Shown here one piece after another: positions 38,828-47,931 of a stretch of 64,000 bases of DNA. The notes under the pieces are model-generated. The model made no database searches and was not told the origin of the DNA. It saw only the letters and a list, made by a program, of their open reading frames with translations. The translations under genes and the position numbers were made by a program. The stretch is from Pseudomonas sp. S37 (GTDB taxonomy: Bacteria > Pseudomonadota > Gammaproteobacteria > Pseudomonadales > Pseudomonadaceae), in assembly GCF_016658545.1 (NCBI RefSeq), contig NZ_JACVZC010000002.1, positions 124,001 through 188,000 of the forward strand, given 5' to 3'. Position 1 is the stretch's first letter; each line of letters starts with the position of its first letter.

Positions 38828-39838
38828 TCAGCGCTGATGACGGATGCGTGGGTTGGCCAGGCCGTAGAGGATGTCCACGACGAAGTTGACCAGGATTACC
38901 AGGCAGGCGATCAACAGGATGCCGTTCTGGACCACGGGGTAGTCACGGGCGCCGATGGCTTCGATCAGCCATTTGCCGATGCCCGGCCAGGAAAAGATGG
39001 TTTCGGTCAGCACCGCACCGGCCAGCAGCGTGCCGACTTGCAGGCCGAACACGGTCAGTACCGGGATCAGCGCATTGCGCAGGCCATGCACGAACACCAC
39101 GCGGGCTGGCGACAGGCCTTTGGCACGGGCGGTGCGGATGTAGTCCTCGCGCAGCACTTCGAGCATCGACGAGCGGGTCATGCGTGCGATCACCGCCAGC
39201 GGGATGGTGCCGAGCACGATGGCCGGCAGGATCAGGTGCATCACCGCGTCCTTGAATGACCCTTCCTCATCGCTGAGCAGGGTGTCGATGAGCATGAAGC
39301 CGGTTTTCGGCTCGATGTCGTAGAGCAGGTCGATGCGCCCGGACACCGGGGTCCAGCCCAGGCTCACCGAGAAGAACATGATCAGGATCAGGCCCCACCA
39401 GAAGATCGGCATCGAGTAGCCGGCCAGCGAGATGCCCATCACCCCATGGTCGAACAGCGAACCGCGCTTGAGCGCGGCGATCACCCCGGCCAGCAGGCCG
39501 ACGATGCCGGCAAACAGCAGGGCGGCGAAGGCCAGTTCGAGGGTGGCCGGGAACAGGGTGAGGAACTCGGTCCACACGCTTTCGCGGGTACGCAGCGATT
39601 CACCGAGGTCGCCCTGGGCCAGCTTGCCGACGTAGTCCAGGTACTGGACCGGCAGTGGCTTGTTCAGGCCCAGGCGCTCCATGGCCTGGGCATGCATTTC
39701 GGGGTCGACCCTGCGCTCGCCCATCATCACTTCCACCGGGTCGCCGGGGATCAGGCGTATGAGCGCGAAGGTAAGCAAGGTGATGCCGAAAAAGGTCGGT
39801 ATCAGCAGGCCAAGGCGCCGGGCAATAAAACTCAACAT
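38828..39838 (-). CDS. dppB: Dipeptide ABC transporter permease DppB
   Basis: A 336-residue inner-membrane permease starting MLSFIARRLGLLIPTFFGI at 39838, with the loop ARAKGLSPARVVFVHGLRNA. The longer frame upstream to 39871 lacks family support. It is separated from the preceding binding-protein gene by 91 nt containing a hairpin. Confidence 0.95.
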   Translation of the reverse strand: MLSFIARRLGLLIPTFFGITLLTFALIRLIPGDPVEVMMGERRVDPEMHAQAMERLGLNKPLPVQYLDYVGKLAQGDLGESLRTRESVWTEFLTLFPATLELAFAALLFAGIVGLLAGVIAALKRGSLFDHGVMGISLAGYSMPIFWWGLILIMFFSVSLGWTPVSGRIDLLYDIEPKTGFMLIDTLLSDEEGSFKDAVMHLILPAIVLGTIPLAVIARMTRSSMLEVLREDYIRTARAKGLSPARVVFVHGLRNALIPVLTVFGLQVGTLLAGAVLTETIFSWPGIGKWLIEAIGARDYPVVQNGILLIACLVILVNFVVDILYGLANPRIRHQR

Positions 39839-39889
39839 TGTCGGGGTTACCTCATCAGGCCGTGCGGCCAACAGCGCGCGACGGCAATG

Positions 39890-39918
39890 CCGCCGGTTCC
39901 CGTGAGGGTTGCCGGCGG
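39890..39918 (-). terminator. Hairpin between third binding-protein gene and dppB
   Basis: CCGCCGG and CCGGCGG flank a 15-nt centre. No T run follows on the minus strand, so it is more likely a 3'-end-stabilising or attenuating structure than a full terminator. Confidence 0.45.
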
Positions 39919-39929
39919 TCGTTGTTGTT

Positions 39930-41540
39930 CTACTTCACCTTGGTGGTGGCGAAGTTGTTTTTGGCCAGAGGGCTGATCACGTAGCCCTCCACGTTGTCAC
40001 GCATGGCGGTGAACATCTTCGGATGGGCCATGCTGATCCAGGGTTGGTCGTCATCGTACACCTTCAATGCCTCGCTATAGAGCCTTGCGCGTTCGTCGTT
40101 GTCGATCACCTCGCGGGCGCGGCTGATCAGCTCCTGGAACTTAGGGTTGCACCAGCGCGCATAGTTCTCGCCGTTCCTGGCCGCCTCGCAACTGAGCAGT
40201 GGGGTGAGGAAGTTGTCCGGGTCGGCGTTGTCGCCGGCCCAGCCGGTGGACACCAGGTCGGCTTCGCCTTTCTTGGCGCGGCGCAGCATTTCGGCCCATT
40301 CCATCACGCGGATATCCAGCTTCAGGCCGATCTGCTTGAGGTCGGCTTGCAGCATCTCGGCAGACAGACGCGGGTTAGGGTTGGTCATGCCGCCGCCGTT
40401 GCGGGTGAACAGAGTGATGACCGTGCCCTCCGGTACGCCAGCCTCCTTGAGCAGGGCGCGCGCCTTGTCGAGGTCTTGCGGCGGGTTCTGGTTGGCCTTG
40501 TTGTAGCCGACCATGGTCGGCGGGTAGGGGTTTACGCCCACCAGCGCGTTGCCTTTGCCAAACAGCTGGTCGACGTGGGTCTGGCGGTCGAAGGCCATGT
40601 TGATGGCTTTACGCACGCGCACGTCGCTGAGGTATTTGTGCTGGGTGTTCATGGCGATGTAGCCAGTCACCAGTGCTTCGGTCTCGGCAACCTTGAGCCT
40701 GGCGTCGGCCTTGATCGACGGCACGTCTTCCGGTTTGGGGTACACGGCAACCTGGCATTCGTTGGCGCGCAGCTTTTGCAGCCGCACATTGCTGTCGGTG
40801 GCGATGGCGAACACCAAGGCATCGGCGGGTGGCTTGCCACGGAAATAGTCCGGGTTGGGTTTGAAGCGGATCTGGGCGTCCTTGTTGTAGCGCTGGAAAA
40901 TGAACGGCCCGGTGCCGATGGGTTTGCTGTTCAGTTCGGCAGTTTTGCCGGCCTTGAGCAGCTGGTCGCCGTATTCGGCTGAGTAGATCGAGGTAAATGC
41001 CATGGCCATGTCCCGCAGGAACGGCGCTTCCGGGCGGGTGAGGGTGATCACGACGGTGTGGTCGTCGGCCTTGTCCACCGACTTGAGCAAGCCCCTGAAG
41101 GCCATGCTTTCGAAATAGGGGTAGCCGACGCTGGTCTTGTCGTGCCACGGGTGTGCCTTGTCGAGCTGGCGGCGCAGGCTCCACAACACATCGTCGGCGT
41201 TGAGTTCACGGGTGGGGGTAAAGTAGTCGGTGCTATGGAACTTCACGCCTTGGCGCAAGTGGAAGGTATACGTCAGCCCGTCTGCTGAAATGTCCCAGCG
41301 TTCGGCAAGGGACGGCTCGATGTCGGTGGTGCCGGGCTTGAAGTCGACCAAGCGGTTGAACAGCGTTTCTGCGGCGGCATCGAAGGTGACCCCGGTGGTG
41401 TACTGGACCACGTCGAACCCTTCCGGGCTGGCTTCGGTGCACACCACCAGCGGCTTGGCCGCCAGCTGCGCGGCGCTGCCGAGTACCAGTGCGGCCAGTG
41501 CCAGGCGTAGCGGTAGCCGTTTGATGAAAGCTCTCTGCAT
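39930..41540 (-). CDS. Peptide ABC transporter substrate-binding protein (DppA family), copy 3
   Basis: A 536-residue SBP_bac_5 protein with signal peptide ending AAQLAAKPLVVCTEASPEG. The ATG at 41540 (GGGAG-like sequence upstream) is preferred over the TTG opening at 41615. The Cys pairs common to this group (CTEAS, NECQVAVYP and SCEAARNGENYARWC) are kept. It is clearly paralogous to the two binding proteins upstream but the most divergent of the three. Direct neighbour of dppB. Confidence 0.92.
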   Translation of the reverse strand: MQRAFIKRLPLRLALAALVLGSAAQLAAKPLVVCTEASPEGFDVVQYTTGVTFDAAAETLFNRLVDFKPGTTDIEPSLAERWDISADGLTYTFHLRQGVKFHSTDYFTPTRELNADDVLWSLRRQLDKAHPWHDKTSVGYPYFESMAFRGLLKSVDKADDHTVVITLTRPEAPFLRDMAMAFTSIYSAEYGDQLLKAGKTAELNSKPIGTGPFIFQRYNKDAQIRFKPNPDYFRGKPPADALVFAIATDSNVRLQKLRANECQVAVYPKPEDVPSIKADARLKVAETEALVTGYIAMNTQHKYLSDVRVRKAINMAFDRQTHVDQLFGKGNALVGVNPYPPTMVGYNKANQNPPQDLDKARALLKEAGVPEGTVITLFTRNGGGMTNPNPRLSAEMLQADLKQIGLKLDIRVMEWAEMLRRAKKGEADLVSTGWAGDNADPDNFLTPLLSCEAARNGENYARWCNPKFQELISRAREVIDNDERARLYSEALKVYDDDQPWISMAHPKMFTAMRDNVEGYVISPLAKNNFATTKVK

Positions 41541-41580
41541 GGGGTGAAGTCTCCCTGCTTGCATGGGTTTCAGCGTAGCC

Positions 41581-41610
41581 GCCACGGCCCGCGGTGAAGC
41601 GGGCCGTGGC
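41581..41610 (-). terminator. Strong hairpin between opdP and the third binding-protein gene
   Basis: Twelve perfect base pairs, GCCACGGCCCGC and GCGGGCCGTGGC, around the loop GGTGAA. The minus-strand sequence after it (GCTACGCTGAAACC) is not T-rich, so it may stabilise the upstream message or attenuate transcription. Confidence 0.6.
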
Positions 41611-41618
41611 GTCAACGG

Positions 41619-42998
41619 TCAGAGAATGTTGAATGGAATGGTGGTGACCACGCGGAACTCATCCAGGCTGCCGTCACCCTGCGCCTTGCTGGCGCGGTGG
41701 GTGGTGTAGGTGGCACGGATACTGGTGTCTTTCAGCGGCCCGCTCTGTACCGCGTAGCTGGTGCCGATGCCCCACTCGTAGTGGGTTTCGCCATCCAGGC
41801 CTTTCACGTCATAGGCCGTGCCACGGTAGTGGGTGCCGTCGATGCCCCAGCCGCGGGCGTTGTACAGGTTGAACTTGAGCCCCGGCACGCCATAGGGCGC
41901 CATGTTCAGCACGTAGGAGATCTTCAGCGACTTCTCGTTGGGGCCGTTGAAGTCCGACAGCAGCGAGTTGGCCAGGTAGATACCGTTGGTTTCGTGCAGG
42001 TAGTCGAAGTACTCGTTGCCGTTGACCTGCTGCCAGGAGGCGCCGAGGGTGTGGGCCTGGTGGGTCAGGTCGAGCGACAGGCTGTAGGTGTCGTTGTCGA
42101 TCTTGCCCATCTTCTGGCTGCCGGCGTCGACCGTCTTGTAGTAGTTCAGGCCGGTGCTCAGGCTGAGCACTGCGCTGTCGCCGAGCACATGGTTGGCGCC
42201 GAAGTAGTACTGGTTCCAGAAGTCGTCGACCTTGGTGGCGTACAGGCTGGTGCTCAGGCTCTTGAGCGGCTGGTAGTTGATGCCGGCGGTGCTGGCGCGG
42301 TCGGTTTCCACGCCCGTGGCGCTGTACTCGCTGCGGAACTTGCTGAGGCTTTGTTCGGTACGTGGCGAGACGCGGTCGAAGGTACCCAGGTCGAAGCTGA
42401 GGTTGTCGAACTCGGCGCTGTGCAGGAACGCACCCTGGAAGCTCGATGGCAGGGCACGGTTGCCGATGTAGGCGATCATCGGTGTGTCCACCGATTGCCG
42501 GCCCAGGGTAAGGGTGGTGTTGGACACGCGCGCCTTGATGTTGCCCAGGCCCAGCTTGCTCCACTGGCCGATGGGGTCGCCATCGCTGTGGGTCAGGGTG
42601 CGGTTGTTGGGGCCGGCAATAGCCTGGCGGCTTTGCTGCAGCGCGATGGCGTTATAGCCGGCGGCTTCGACGGCGATGCCGACGGTGCCTTCGGTGAAGC
42701 CGGAGCTGTAGTTGAGGATGGAGCCCTGCACCCAGTTCTCGCGGCTATGGGTGTCGTGGCGGGTGCCGTCGTTCTTGTAGTACTTCCACAGCGGGGCGCG
42801 CGCGGCCCTTTCACGGGCGTACCAGTTGCGGGTGCTGCCGGTCAGGCTCTGGCCGTCGATGAAGCCGCTGGCCTGGGCTTGTTCGCTGGTGCCTTTGAGG
42901 GTGATGGGGATGAAGGCCTGGCTTTGCGGATCGGCCTGGGCCACGGTGGATAAGGCACTGATGGATAAGGCCAGTGCGGTCAAGGTGAATACTCTCAA
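41619..42998 (-). CDS. opdP: OprD-family outer-membrane porin, OpdP-like
   Basis: A 459-residue porin with signal peptide MRVFTLTALALSISALSTVAQA and an 18-strand OprD barrel (FIDGQSLTGSTRNWYARERA near the start, closing with DEFRVVTTIPFNIL). OprD/OccD channels admit amino acids and dipeptides. Its place inside the dpp operon marks it as the OpdP homologue, known in P. aeruginosa for dipeptide uptake. Confidence 0.93.
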   Translation of the reverse strand: MRVFTLTALALSISALSTVAQADPQSQAFIPITLKGTSEQAQASGFIDGQSLTGSTRNWYARERAARAPLWKYYKNDGTRHDTHSRENWVQGSILNYSSGFTEGTVGIAVEAAGYNAIALQQSRQAIAGPNNRTLTHSDGDPIGQWSKLGLGNIKARVSNTTLTLGRQSVDTPMIAYIGNRALPSSFQGAFLHSAEFDNLSFDLGTFDRVSPRTEQSLSKFRSEYSATGVETDRASTAGINYQPLKSLSTSLYATKVDDFWNQYYFGANHVLGDSAVLSLSTGLNYYKTVDAGSQKMGKIDNDTYSLSLDLTHQAHTLGASWQQVNGNEYFDYLHETNGIYLANSLLSDFNGPNEKSLKISYVLNMAPYGVPGLKFNLYNARGWGIDGTHYRGTAYDVKGLDGETHYEWGIGTSYAVQSGPLKDTSIRATYTTHRASKAQGDGSLDEFRVVTTIPFNIL

Positions 42999-43117
42999 GG
43001 TTGAAGCTCCCTTTCTTTTCTAGTTATGGCCGGCCTTGTGGGCCGGGTGCTTGCTGCGGTGTTGCCAGGGTTGCCGCGGGATCGCCGGGCAAAATTGGGG
43101 GAGTTGTGTTGGCTGTG

Positions 43118-43212
43118 CCGGCCTTTTCGCGGGTAAACCCGCTCCTACAGGGGCCGCGTAGCCCCTGGCGTGTGGAGATCCTTGTAGGAGCGGGTTTACC
43201 CGCGAAGAGGCC
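43118..43212. repeat. Paired REP element (inverted)
   Basis: CCGGCCTTTTCGCGGGTAAA faces its reverse complement ending CGCGAAGAGGCC. It lies in the 229-nt gap between the second binding-protein gene and opdP within the dpp cluster. Nothing else is seen in that gap. Confidence 0.9.
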
Positions 43213-43227
43213 GCTACCGGTTAACGC

Positions 43228-44820
43228 TTAATCAACACTCACACCGGAAAAATCATTGCGCCCAAACGGGCTGACCTTGAACTGGGAAACCTTGACGCTA
43301 AGCGGCTGGTTCACCGTGGAATGGGCCACCGGGGTAATCGGCACCTGCTGCTTGAGCCGCTGCTGGGCCTGCTGGTACAGGGCGCTGCGTTGCGCCTGGT
43401 CGGTGACCTGCTTGGCCTGTTTGACCAGGCTGTCGTACTGCGGGTCGCACCACAGCGAGTAGTTGTTGCTGCCGATGGCGTCGCAGCTGTAGAGCGTGCC
43501 CAGCCAGTTGTCCGGGTCGCCGTTGTCACCGGTCCAGCCGATCAGGGCAATGTCGTGCTCGCCGCTTTTCATGCGCTTGATGTATTCACCCCATTCATAA
43601 CTGACGATGCGCACCTTGAAGCCGAGTTTGTTCCAGTCGGACTGGAGCATTTCAGCCATCAGCTTGGCATTGGGGTTGTAGGGGCGTTGTACCGGCATGG
43701 CCCACAGTGTGACCTCGGTACCCGGTTTCACCCCGGCCTGTTGCAATAGCTGCTTGGCCTTTTCCGGGTTGTAAGGGGCGTCCTTGAGGCTTTCGTCATA
43801 GGACCACTGGGTCGGCGGCATTGCGTTGACCGCCAGCTGGCCTGAGTCCTGGTACACCGCCTGGATGATGGCTTTCTTGTTCACCGCCATGTCCATCGCC
43901 TGGCGCACTTCCAGGCGGTCGAACGGTGGATGCTGGGTGTTGTAGGCGATGTAGCCGAGGTTGAAGCCCGGTTGCTGCAGCACCTGCAGTTTGCTGTCGG
44001 CCTTGAGCGCCGGCAGGTCGGCCGGGCGCGGGTGCAGGGTGACCTGGCATTCGTTGCGGCGCAGCTTCTGGATGCGCACCGAGGGGTCGACGTTGATCGA
44101 GAACACCAGGTTGTCGAGCTTCACCTGGTCCGGTGCCCAGTAGGCCTTGTTGCCCTTGTAGCGGATCTGCGAATCCTTCTGGTAGCGCTGGAACACGAAT
44201 GGCCCGGTGCCGATCGGTTGCTGGTTGATATCGCTGGGGCGCCCGCTGGCCAGCAGTTGCCCGGCGTATTCGGCAGACAGTATCGAGGCGAAGCTCATGG
44301 CCAGGTTCTGGATGAACGCGGCATCGACCGTGTTCAGGGTGAAGACTACGGTCAGCGGGTCGGCTTTTTCGACCCGGGCGATATTCTTGTCCAGGCCCAT
44401 GCTGATGAAGTAGGGGAACTCGGTGGGGTAGGCCTGGCGGAACGGGTGGCCCTTGTCGAGCATGCGGTTGAAGGTGAACAGCACGTCGTCGGCGTTGAAG
44501 TCGCGGGTAGGGGTAAAGATTTTGTTGCTGTGGAACTTCACCCCTTCACGCAGGTGGAAGGTGTAGCGCAGGCCGTCGTCGGACACGTCCCAGCGGCTTG
44601 CCAGGGCAGGGTGCACGGCGGTGCCGCCGCGCTCGAACTCGACCAGGCGGTTGTAGATGGGCTCGGCGGCGTCGTTGTCGGTGGCAGTGGTGTACTGAGC
44701 GGTGTCGAAACCGGCGGGGCTGCCTTCGGAGCAGAACACCAGGTTGTTGGCCAACACGGCTGGAGACTGGCTGAGCAGGCCCAGGGCCAGCAGGGCGGAA
44801 AGGTGGGTAGCGTGGCGCAT
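43228..44820 (-). CDS. Peptide ABC transporter substrate-binding protein (DppA family), copy 2
   Basis: A 530-residue SBP_bac_5 protein with signal peptide MRHATHLSALLALGLLSQSPAVLA. It shares motifs such as LVFCSEGSPAGFDTAQYTT and RNECQVTLHPRPADLPALK with the copy at 44967 and is closely related to it. Peptide-binding proteins in a row with one permease set broaden the range of peptides taken up. Confidence 0.93.
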   Translation of the reverse strand: MRHATHLSALLALGLLSQSPAVLANNLVFCSEGSPAGFDTAQYTTATDNDAAEPIYNRLVEFERGGTAVHPALASRWDVSDDGLRYTFHLREGVKFHSNKIFTPTRDFNADDVLFTFNRMLDKGHPFRQAYPTEFPYFISMGLDKNIARVEKADPLTVVFTLNTVDAAFIQNLAMSFASILSAEYAGQLLASGRPSDINQQPIGTGPFVFQRYQKDSQIRYKGNKAYWAPDQVKLDNLVFSINVDPSVRIQKLRRNECQVTLHPRPADLPALKADSKLQVLQQPGFNLGYIAYNTQHPPFDRLEVRQAMDMAVNKKAIIQAVYQDSGQLAVNAMPPTQWSYDESLKDAPYNPEKAKQLLQQAGVKPGTEVTLWAMPVQRPYNPNAKLMAEMLQSDWNKLGFKVRIVSYEWGEYIKRMKSGEHDIALIGWTGDNGDPDNWLGTLYSCDAIGSNNYSLWCDPQYDSLVKQAKQVTDQAQRSALYQQAQQRLKQQVPITPVAHSTVNQPLSVKVSQFKVSPFGRNDFSGVSVD

Positions 44821-44933
44821 GGCAAATCCTTTTTCATCTGTTTGCACCGCTTCGGGGTACGAATGGCGGCAACAGTTCGCCTACCCCGCAGCGGATGGCC
44901 GCAGGACGACATGAAGAGGTGGTGAGGGTGAAG

Positions 44934-44957
44934 GGCACCCGCCGCTTGACGGGTGCC
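44934..44957 (-). terminator. Hairpin between first and second binding-protein genes
   Basis: GGCACCCG and CGGGTGCC flank an 8-nt loop, 9 nt after the stop of the first binding-protein gene on the minus strand. There is no strong T run, so partial termination or 3'-end protection is likelier than a full stop. Confidence 0.5.
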
Positions 44958-44966
44958 GGGGCTACC

Positions 44967-46592
44967 CTATTTGTCCACGCTGACGCCGTAGAAGGAGTTC
45001 AGCGCGAACGGGCTGATCTTGAAGTCCTTCACTTTGGCGCTCATGGGCTGGTACACGGTGGAGTGGGCGATCGGGGTGATCGGTACCTGCTCCTTGAGGA
45101 TGTGCTGTGCCTGCTGGTACAGCTCGGTGCGCTTGGCCTGGTCGGAAGTGGCCTTGGCCTGCTTGATCAGGTCGTCGTAGGGCTTGAAGCACCACTTGGA
45201 GAAGTTGTTGCCGTCGATGGCATCGCAACCGTAGAGGGTGCCCAGCCAGTTGTCCGGGTCACCGTTGTCACCGCTCCAGCCGATCAGCATGGCGCCCTGT
45301 TCGCCGCCTTTTGAGCGTTTGATGTATTCGCCCCATTCGTAGCTGACGATCTTCGCCTTGATGCCGATCTTGGCCCAGTCGGACTGCAGCATTTCGGCCA
45401 TCAGCTTGGCATTGGGGTTGTACGGGCGCTGCACCGGCATGGCCCACAGGGTGATTTCGGTACCGTCCTTGACGCCGGCTTCCTTGAGCAGCTGCTTGGC
45501 CTTCTCAGGGTCGAAGGGGGCGTCCTTGATGCTGTCGTCATAGGACCACTGGGTCGGCGGCATGGCGTTGACCGCCAACTGGCCGGCGCCCTGGTAGACC
45601 GACTCGATGATCTTCTTCTTGTCCACGGCCATGTCCAGCGCCTGGCGCACTTTCAGCTGGGCCATGGGGTTGGGCTCGTTGCTGCCCTTGATCTTGTCCA
45701 TCACGTTGTAGGCGATGTAGCCGAGGTTGAAGCCTGCTTGCTGCGGCATCTGCAGGTTCTTGTCGGCCTTCAGCGGCGCGATGTCTGCCGGGCGCGGGAA
45801 CAGGGTGACCTGGCACTCGTTCTTCTTCAGCTTCTGCATGCGCACCGAAGCGTCGGTGGTGATGGCGAAGATCAGGTTGTCGATCTTCACGTCAGCCGGT
45901 TGCCAGTAGTCTTTGTTGCCCTTGAAGCGGATCTGCGCGTCCTTCTGGTACTTGCTGAACACGAACGGGCCGGTGCCGATCGGCTTCTGGTTGATGTCGG
46001 CTGCCTTGCCATCCTTGAGCAACTGGTCGGCGTATTCGGCGGACTGGATCGAGGCAAAGCTCATGGCCAGGTTCTGGATGAACGCGGCGTCGACTTCGTT
46101 GAGGGTGAACTTGACCGTGTGTTCGTCCAGCTTCTCCAGCTTGGCGATGTTCTTGTCCATGCCCATGTCGGTGAAGTACGGGAACTCGGTGGGGTAGGCC
46201 TTGCGGAACGGGTGGTCCTTGTCGAGCATGCGGTTGAAGGTGAACAGCACGTCGTCGGCGTTGAATGCGCGGGTCGGCTTGAAGTAGTCGGTGGTGTGGA
46301 ACTTTACGCCTTCGCGCAGGTGGAAGGTGTAGGTCTTGCCGTCGTCGGACACTTCCCATTTGGTCGCCAGGCCCGGGATCACTGCGGTGCCGCCGCGCTC
46401 GAACTGGGTCAGGCGGTTGAACACGGTCTCGGCAGAGGCGTCGAAGTCGGTGCCGGTGGTGTACTGCCCCGGGTCGAAGCCTGCCGGGCTGCCTTCGGAG
46501 CAGAACACCAGGTTGGACGCGGCAAGGGCCGACGGTGCACCGGTGAGCAAACCTGCACCTAGCAGGAACGGAATGACTGCGTGTTTGAGCAT
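44967..46592 (-). CDS. dppA: Peptide ABC transporter substrate-binding protein DppA, copy 1
   Basis: A 541-residue SBP_bac_5 protein with signal peptide MLKHAVIPFLLGAGLLTGAPSALA. Motifs LVFCSEGSPAGFDPGQYTTG, KNECQVTLFPRPADIAPLK and GWSGDNGDPDNWLG are typical of DppA. It is the first gene of the dpp operon and probably the most abundant product. A CA-rich leader (ACAACAATGAGGCCACC before the ATG) resembles a Hfq/Crc site. Confidence 0.94.
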   Translation of the reverse strand: MLKHAVIPFLLGAGLLTGAPSALAASNLVFCSEGSPAGFDPGQYTTGTDFDASAETVFNRLTQFERGGTAVIPGLATKWEVSDDGKTYTFHLREGVKFHTTDYFKPTRAFNADDVLFTFNRMLDKDHPFRKAYPTEFPYFTDMGMDKNIAKLEKLDEHTVKFTLNEVDAAFIQNLAMSFASIQSAEYADQLLKDGKAADINQKPIGTGPFVFSKYQKDAQIRFKGNKDYWQPADVKIDNLIFAITTDASVRMQKLKKNECQVTLFPRPADIAPLKADKNLQMPQQAGFNLGYIAYNVMDKIKGSNEPNPMAQLKVRQALDMAVDKKKIIESVYQGAGQLAVNAMPPTQWSYDDSIKDAPFDPEKAKQLLKEAGVKDGTEITLWAMPVQRPYNPNAKLMAEMLQSDWAKIGIKAKIVSYEWGEYIKRSKGGEQGAMLIGWSGDNGDPDNWLGTLYGCDAIDGNNFSKWCFKPYDDLIKQAKATSDQAKRTELYQQAQHILKEQVPITPIAHSTVYQPMSAKVKDFKISPFALNSFYGVSVDK

Positions 46593-46880
46593 GGTGGCCT
46601 CATTGTTGTCATTTTTCGGATGAGGTGGCCTCGTGAGCCGACCTGCGGATACTTATGCAGGGGATGTTCCCAATGCAATACACACAAGGATAGTTGGCGC
46701 CAGAAAAGTGGTACGGTCGTACATGGATGTCGCATCGGTGTAACTTTTGGCGAAGTTAAACGTTTGCGCAGGCAAAATGATGGCTTTTTGCTGGATGTTT
46801 CGAGGCGGGGATATTTGTAGGAGGCACCTTGGTGGTGCGTAGGAAAGGTCTGAAAGCACTTGATTTGGCGTTGACGCGGT

Positions 46881-47000
46881 CCCTGTAGGAGCGGCCTTGT
46901 GTCGCGATGGGCCGCACAGCGGCCCTGGCAATTTATCAGGTACAGCTGAAATCCCAGGGCTGCTCTGCAGCCCATCGCGACACAAGGCCGCTCCTACAGG
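46881..47000. repeat. Second-family inverted repeat pair (GTGTCGCGATGGGC type)
   Basis: CCTGTAGGAGCGGCCTTGTG at the left and its reverse complement at the right (ending 47000), about 55 nt apart, with internal GGGCCGC...GCAGCCC segments. It is in the 420-nt gap between dppA and the SIMPL gene. The rest of that gap (46593-46880) is AT-richer, holds the dppA leader and the small palindrome GTACGGTCGTAC, and otherwise shows nothing I can name. Confidence 0.88.
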
Positions 47001-47012
47001 TGCTTCGTGGCT

Positions 47013-47729
47013 TTAAGGCATCTGCACTTCAATCAACCCATCAGCATTCATGCTGACTTCGCTGGTACCTGCCTCGATATCCGGCGCCGGCGCCGCTTCA
47101 TCCGCCCCCATGGCCTTCATCGCCATCGGCGCACTACGCATGTACGGGCGCGGGTAACCGCTGCTGTTCAGGTTCAGGCTGACCACCTTGTAGCCCTTGC
47201 CACCCAGCGCCTCGGTGGCCAGTTGCGCGCGTGCCTTGAAGGCATCCACTGCATCCTTGAGCAGTGCGTCTTCGCTGGACTTGCGCGTGGCGGGGGCGAT
47301 GGAAAAGTCCATGCCACCCATTTTCAGCTCTTGCAGCAGGTCGGCTGTCAACTGCGACAGGGCCGGGAAGTTGGCGCTTTCCAGGCGCAGCTCGGCACGC
47401 TCGCGCCAGCCAGTGATCTTCTGGCCTTTGCTGTCATACACCGGGTAGCTGTTGCGGCTGCCCTGGCTGATCTTCACATCCTTGACCTGGCGCGACTGCT
47501 GCACGGCCTTGTTCATGGTTTCGGTGATCTGCTTGGCAAGCTTGCCCGGGTCGGTGTTCTGCGCTTCGCTGTACAGGGTCACGACCATCAGGTCGCGCGC
47601 CACTTCCTTGCTGACTTCGGCACGCAGCGATACCTGGTTGTAGCGCGGTTCATCGGCAGCCAGTGCCGGCAGGCTGGCGAGCAGGCCGCAGGACATGATC
47701 AGGGCGGCGCCGCGACGTGGGATTTGCAT
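47013..47729 (-). CDS. SIMPL-domain (DUF541) periplasmic protein
   Basis: A 238-residue protein with signal peptide (MQIPRRGAALIMSCGLLASLPALA) and one SIMPL domain (about 30-210; SLRAEVSKEVARDLMVVTLYSEAQ, VYDSKGQKITGWRERAELRLES). The family includes E. coli YggE, linked to oxidative stress, but its biochemical role is unclear. It is divergent from roxS with a 202-nt gap. Confidence 0.9.
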   Translation of the reverse strand: MQIPRRGAALIMSCGLLASLPALAADEPRYNQVSLRAEVSKEVARDLMVVTLYSEAQNTDPGKLAKQITETMNKAVQQSRQVKDVKISQGSRNSYPVYDSKGQKITGWRERAELRLESANFPALSQLTADLLQELKMGGMDFSIAPATRKSSEDALLKDAVDAFKARAQLATEALGGKGYKVVSLNLNSSGYPRPYMRSAPMAMKAMGADEAAPAPDIEAGTSEVSMNADGLIEVQMP

Positions 47730-47888
47730 GGGTTACTCCTTGGCAATAAAAGGCGTGGGCACTGGTCATCCATGCCACGCATGGCCCATCAGACCGGGAA
47801 CAGTGTAGTGGGTTCAAAAGTGCCATCATCACTGTGTGACAAAGTGTGGCGCTTTGCCGCATCGCTGCAGCAGGGCGCCCGGCTTCGG

Positions 47889-47894
47889 TATACT
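47889..47894 (+). promoter_or_regulatory. Candidate -10 box of the roxSR promoter
   Basis: TATACT lies 38 nt before the roxS start codon. No good -35 hexamer stands at 16-18 nt upstream, so an activator may be needed. Weak call. Confidence 0.3.
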
Positions 47895-47931
47895 CCAGCC
47901 GATTTTTCTGGAGCACTCATCAGGAGAGCTC

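Noticed and set aside
41540..41615. Longer N-terminus for the third peptide-binding protein (TTG at 41615)
   Set aside because: It would place 25 non-signal residues before a clear signal peptide and would run through the hairpin at 41581-41610.
46705..46722. Short palindrome GTACGGTCGTAC as an operator
   Set aside because: Short and without known regulator; chance occurrence in a gap of this size is plausible.
46593..46880. Possible small RNA or small ORF (for example 46581-46820 plus strand, 79 codons)
   Set aside because: No good ribosome-binding site, low coding quality and no terminator of its own; likely the dppA 5' region. I could not support an RNA gene.
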